From contig CATEYX010000178.1 in NCBI GenBank assembly GCA_949511925.1, positions 1-8,321 of the forward strand: a stretch of 8,321 nucleotides of DNA, read 5' to 3'. Shown in pieces: positions 6,105 through 8,321 of this stretch (positions are counted from its first letter, which is position 1; every line of letters begins with the position of its first letter). This stretch comes from Cryomorphaceae bacterium. GTDB lineage: Bacteria > Bacteroidota > Bacteroidia > Flavobacteriales > BACL11. A program made the translations under genes and the position numbers. The notes under the pieces were generated by a model. That model made no database searches and was not told the DNA's origin. It was given only the letters and a program-made list of their open reading frames with translations.

Positions 6105-8186
6105 CCTTATTGAGTTTCCTATAACAATAACATCAGAAAAAGCCATAAATAATGCTGCCCACATTGGGTTTAGGAATCCTAAAAATGCAATAGGAATAGC
6201 TACTAAATTGTAAGAAAAAGCCCAAAAAAGATTTTGTTTTATAGTGAGTAATGTATGTTTCCCTACCTGAAGTGCTTGAGGTAGTTGTTCTAAATTCTCA
6301 TTGTTTAATAGTACTACATCAGCTGATTGAATCGCAATCTGGGTTGCATTACCTAGGGAAATACCAATTGTTGCTTTTGCAAGAGCTGGAGCATCATTTA
6401 TTCCATCACCTAACATTGCTGTTGGATACTGATTGACCAGTTCTTCAACTTTAGCAATTTTATCTTTTGGTAATTGTTCACTAAAAGTTGTTGTGATTCC
6501 TAATTCTATAGATAGCTTATCACATTTATTCTTTTTATCGCCACTTAAAAGAGTAGTTGTATAGCCAGTTTTATTCAAGGATGAAATAACTAAATCAGTA
6601 TTTGTTTTTAACTCATCACTAATGTCTAATGTAGCAATAAGTTTATTGTTTTTTAATACAAATAAATCATGTTTTTCATCTGTAAGGTGGATATTTGAAG
6701 AACCAATAGTATATAAATCCTCATCTATTTTAGCGCTTATACTTACTCCCTTTTCTTCAATAATATTGTTTAGTTCAAGCGGACTACTATTTTCCTTAAA
6801 TGCACTGCATAATGATTTGGCAATAGGATGAGAACTGTGTTGCTCAATATTAAAAATAATATTTTTTATTTTTTCTTCGTCCTCATTCATTGCATTAAAA
6901 TTTGACACAATAAATTTCCCGGTAGTTAATGTACCTGTTTTGTCAAATACTATACTTTTTATACTGGCTAATTTTTCAAGGCTATCACCGCCTTTAATGA
7001 GAATCCCATTTTTAGCTGCTCGACCAATACCTACCATAACCGCAGTAGGTGTGGCTAATCCCATAGCACACGGGCAAGAGATTACTAACACAGCAATCCC
7101 TCTTAACAAGGCCTCCTGCGTACTTAATGAAAAATAATAATGACCAATAAAAAAGGTTAGAATAGCTATAGAAAGCACAACTGGAACAAATACTGCACTT
7201 ACTTGGTCGCCTAGCTTTTGAATATTTGGCTTGTTGTTTTGTGCATTTTTAACCAGTTCAATTATTTGAGATAGTAAAGTGTCGCTACCAACTTTGCTAG
7301 CTTTTATTTTCACATTACCATCAGTAATAATTGTACCTCCAATTACGTTAGCATCTTTGCTTTTATTTGTAGGAATGCTTTCTCCTGTTATCATTGACTC
7401 ATCAATATAAGCTGAGCCTGAAACGATAATCCCATCAGTTGGGATTTTGTCACCCGAGTTTACAGCTAGTATGTCTCCAACTTTTATGTCATCAAAGCTT
7501 ACTTCTTTAATTATTCCGTTTACTTCAATTTTTGCAATTACTTCTTGAATAGAAGATAAATCTCCTATAGCAGTGGTAGTTTTTTGTACTGATTTATGTT
7601 CTAATACATTTCCTAAAAGTACTAAGGTAACAATAGTAGCTGTAGTTTCAAAAAATAAATAATGATGCATTTCAGCTGTTCCACCAAAGATTAACCACCC
7701 ATAAATACTATAAAAAAATGCTGCTGAAGATCCAATAAATATAAGTACATCCATGTTAGGTATTCCTGTTTTTAAGGAAGACCAAGCACTTTTTCCGAAA
7801 TAGGTAACACCAATAAGATAGACAGGTAAGCAAAGAAAAAATTGTAAGATTGGGTTCTGAATAAAACTACCTTCAGGAAAAAACATGTGAGAAAATAAAG
7901 GAAGTGTAAAAATAAGGGTTGAGTAAAAGTATCTTTCCACTTTCGAAATCCTTTTTTTGATTTCTTTATTTGGCTTTATGATTGAATAGCCTAACTTTTT
8001 AATTATATTTTCAACATCATTTTGGTCTTGTGAAGCATCAATATTACAGCTTGCTTCACTAGTTGAAAAATTTACATTAACATCTTCTAACCCTTTGTTA
8101 ATTAAGTGTTTTTTTATTCCTGCTGCACAGTTTGTGCAGGTCATCCCCTCTATCTGTATTTTTACCTTTTTTGATTCGTTTTTCAT
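6081..8186 (-). CDS. copA: CopA-like P1B-type ATPase, Cu(I) exporter
   Basis: This inner-membrane pump uses ATP to export Cu(I) from the cytoplasm. One N-terminal HMA domain carries GMTCTNC (Cys17 and Cys20). Eight TM segments are placed near 88-103, 112-130, 145-166, 174-193, 328-350, 361-385, 651-671 and 673-692. Catalytic motifs are complete: TGES (267-270, actuator), SCPC (370-373, metal-binding TM), DKTGTLT (phosphorylated Asp415), SSHP (His453, nucleotide domain of P1B pumps) and GDGINDAP (593-600). The Cu(I) class is indicated by CPC plus Tyr659-Asn660 in TM7 and Met681 in TM8. The TM8 serine of the canonical MxxSS motif is Asp here (MAFSD, Asp685), which leaves the exact metal preference slightly open. 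The 701-residue length is normal for a one-HMA CopA. The start at 8186 sits immediately before the HMA domain. A promoter box lies only 7 bases upstream, so the leader would be extremely short. No copper-regulator operator is recognisable. Confidence 0.9.
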   Translation of the reverse strand: MKNESKKVKIQIEGMTCTNCAAGIKKHLINKGLEDVNVNFSTSEASCNIDASQDQNDVENIIKKLGYSIIKPNKEIKKRISKVERYFYSTLIFTLPLFSHMFFPEGSFIQNPILQFFLCLPVYLIGVTYFGKSAWSSLKTGIPNMDVLIFIGSSAAFFYSIYGWLIFGGTAEMHHYLFFETTATIVTLVLLGNVLEHKSVQKTTTAIGDLSSIQEVIAKIEVNGIIKEVSFDDIKVGDILAVNSGDKIPTDGIIVSGSAYIDESMITGESIPTNKSKDANVIGGTIITDGNVKIKASKVGSDTLLSQIIELVKNAQNNKPNIQKLGDQVSAVFVPVVLSIAILTFFIGHYYFSLSTQEALLRGIAVLVISCPCAMGLATPTAVMVGIGRAAKNGILIKGGDSLEKLASIKSIVFDKTGTLTTGKFIVSNFNAMNEDEEKIKNIIFNIEQHSSHPIAKSLCSAFKENSSPLELNNIIEEKGVSISAKIDEDLYTIGSSNIHLTDEKHDLFVLKNNKLIATLDISDELKTNTDLVISSLNKTGYTTTLLSGDKKNKCDKLSIELGITTTFSEQLPKDKIAKVEELVNQYPTAMLGDGINDAPALAKATIGISLGNATQIAIQSADVVLLNNENLEQLPQALQVGKHTLLTIKQNLFWAFSYNLVAIPIAFLGFLNPMWAALFMAFSDVIVIGNSIRLRYKKIF

Positions 8187-8193
8187 AAGGAAA

Positions 8194-8201
8194 CAAATAT
8201 A
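8194..8201 (-). promoter_or_regulatory. Candidate -7 box for the copper ATPase unit
   Basis: On the minus strand this reads TATATTTG, an exact TAnnTTTG match. Its last base is 7 bases before the start codon at 8186, so transcription starting 4 to 7 bases downstream would give a leaderless or nearly leaderless mRNA. No TTG is present at the expected -33 position. Confidence 0.4.
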
Positions 8202-8233
8202 TATAGTTTATTCGGCATTATAGTATAAAATTA

Positions 8234-8241
8234 TATATTTG
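8234..8241 (+). promoter_or_regulatory. Candidate -7 box for tRNA-His
   Basis: TATATTTG is an exact TAnnTTTG match, 12 bases before the first base of the tRNA. The -33 region has only TTC (8211-8213), not TTG. The box is the mirror image of the ATPase -7 box: CAAATATATA at 8194-8203 and TATATATTTG at 8232-8241 are perfect inverted copies. Confidence 0.5.
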
Positions 8242-8253
8242 CAGCCGCTAAAT

Positions 8254-8321
8254 GGTGATTGTAGCTCAGCTGGTTAGAGCACTGGTTTGTGGTACCGGGG
8301 GTCGTGGGTTCGAGTCCCATC
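8254..8321 (+). tRNA. tRNA-His (anticodon GTG), 3' end cut by window edge
   Basis: The cloverleaf reads clearly. The acceptor 5' strand GTGATTG is at 8255-8261, followed by TA, then the D stem GCTC/GAGC. The anticodon stem CTGGT (8282-8286) pairs with ACCGG (8294-8298) around loop TTGTGGT with anticodon GTG at 8289-8291. The T stem GTGGG (8304-8308) pairs with CCCAT (8316-8320) around TTCGAGT. An extra G at 8254 is the encoded G-1 identity base of tRNA-His. Only base 66 (C8321, pairing with G8261) of the 3' acceptor strand is inside the window, so the remaining acceptor bases and any encoded CCA cannot be seen. It is divergent from the ATPase gene. Confidence 0.95.

Noticed and set aside
6251..7137. 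Three plus-strand open frames of 61 to 69 codons (6251-6436, 6622-6831, 6940-7137)
   Set aside because: All are antisense to conserved catalytic regions of the copper ATPase, and their composition follows from its codons; no independent support.
6081..8186. Alternative reading of the ATPase as a Zn/Cd exporter (ZntA type) or as FixI/CcoI of cbb3 oxidase assembly
   Set aside because: The TM7 Tyr-Asn pair and TM8 Met fit the Cu(I) class and not ZntA. No cbb3 oxidase or ccoS gene is adjacent. A FixI role cannot be excluded entirely, but nothing here supports it.
1..8321. CRISPR arrays, insertion sequences, attachment sites, phage or defence genes, riboswitches
   Set aside because: No spaced direct repeats, transposase or integrase frames or structured long leaders were seen. 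The tRNA-His 3' end, a common integration site, is outside the window, so integration there cannot be judged.

Overview
The window looks like an ordinary chromosomal stretch from an AT-rich member of the Bacteroidota, most likely a flavobacterium-type organism. Four things point there: a fused CcsB-CcsA cytochrome c synthase, a bacillithiol-type BshB1 deacetylase, a secreted protein ending in a type IX secretion (Por/T9SS type A) sorting domain, and -7 promoter boxes of the Bacteroidota TAnnTTTG form with no Shine-Dalgarno sequences. No mobile element, phage gene, CRISPR array or defence system is visible, and every stretch over 100 bases is assigned to a gene.

Layout. At the left edge (1-204, minus) is the N-terminus of a Rossmann-fold nucleotide-binding protein of the DUF2520 type, running off the window. 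A 61-base divergent gap holds overlapping, opposite-facing promoter elements. On the plus strand follow ccsBA (266-3328) and bshB1 (3328-4029), whose stop and start share one base (TAATG), so they form a tight two-gene unit. A strong symmetrical hairpin (4050-4079) ends this unit and the convergent minus-strand unit. The minus-strand unit is a copper-type P1B ATPase (8186-6081) followed after 39 bases by a 647-residue T9SS-secreted Asp-box protein (6041-4098). A 67-base divergent gap with two mirror-image -7 boxes separates the ATPase from a tRNA-His(GTG), which is cut by the window end just before its 3' acceptor strand.

How the genes may work together. CcsBA moves haem across the membrane and attaches it to reduced CXXCH thiols of apocytochromes c. 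BshB1 makes the precursor of bacillithiol, a low-molecular-weight thiol. The copper ATPase exports Cu(I), a thiol-reactive metal. A thiol/haem/copper theme is therefore possible, but only the ccsBA-bshB1 overlap is direct physical linkage; the rest is inference from adjacency. The secreted Asp-box protein has no recognisable enzymatic signature.

I did not find a convincing undescribed system. The points most worth checking are the ccsBA-bshB1 coupling, the Asp substitution in the putative copper site of the ATPase, and the duplicated calcium-loop module in the secreted protein.
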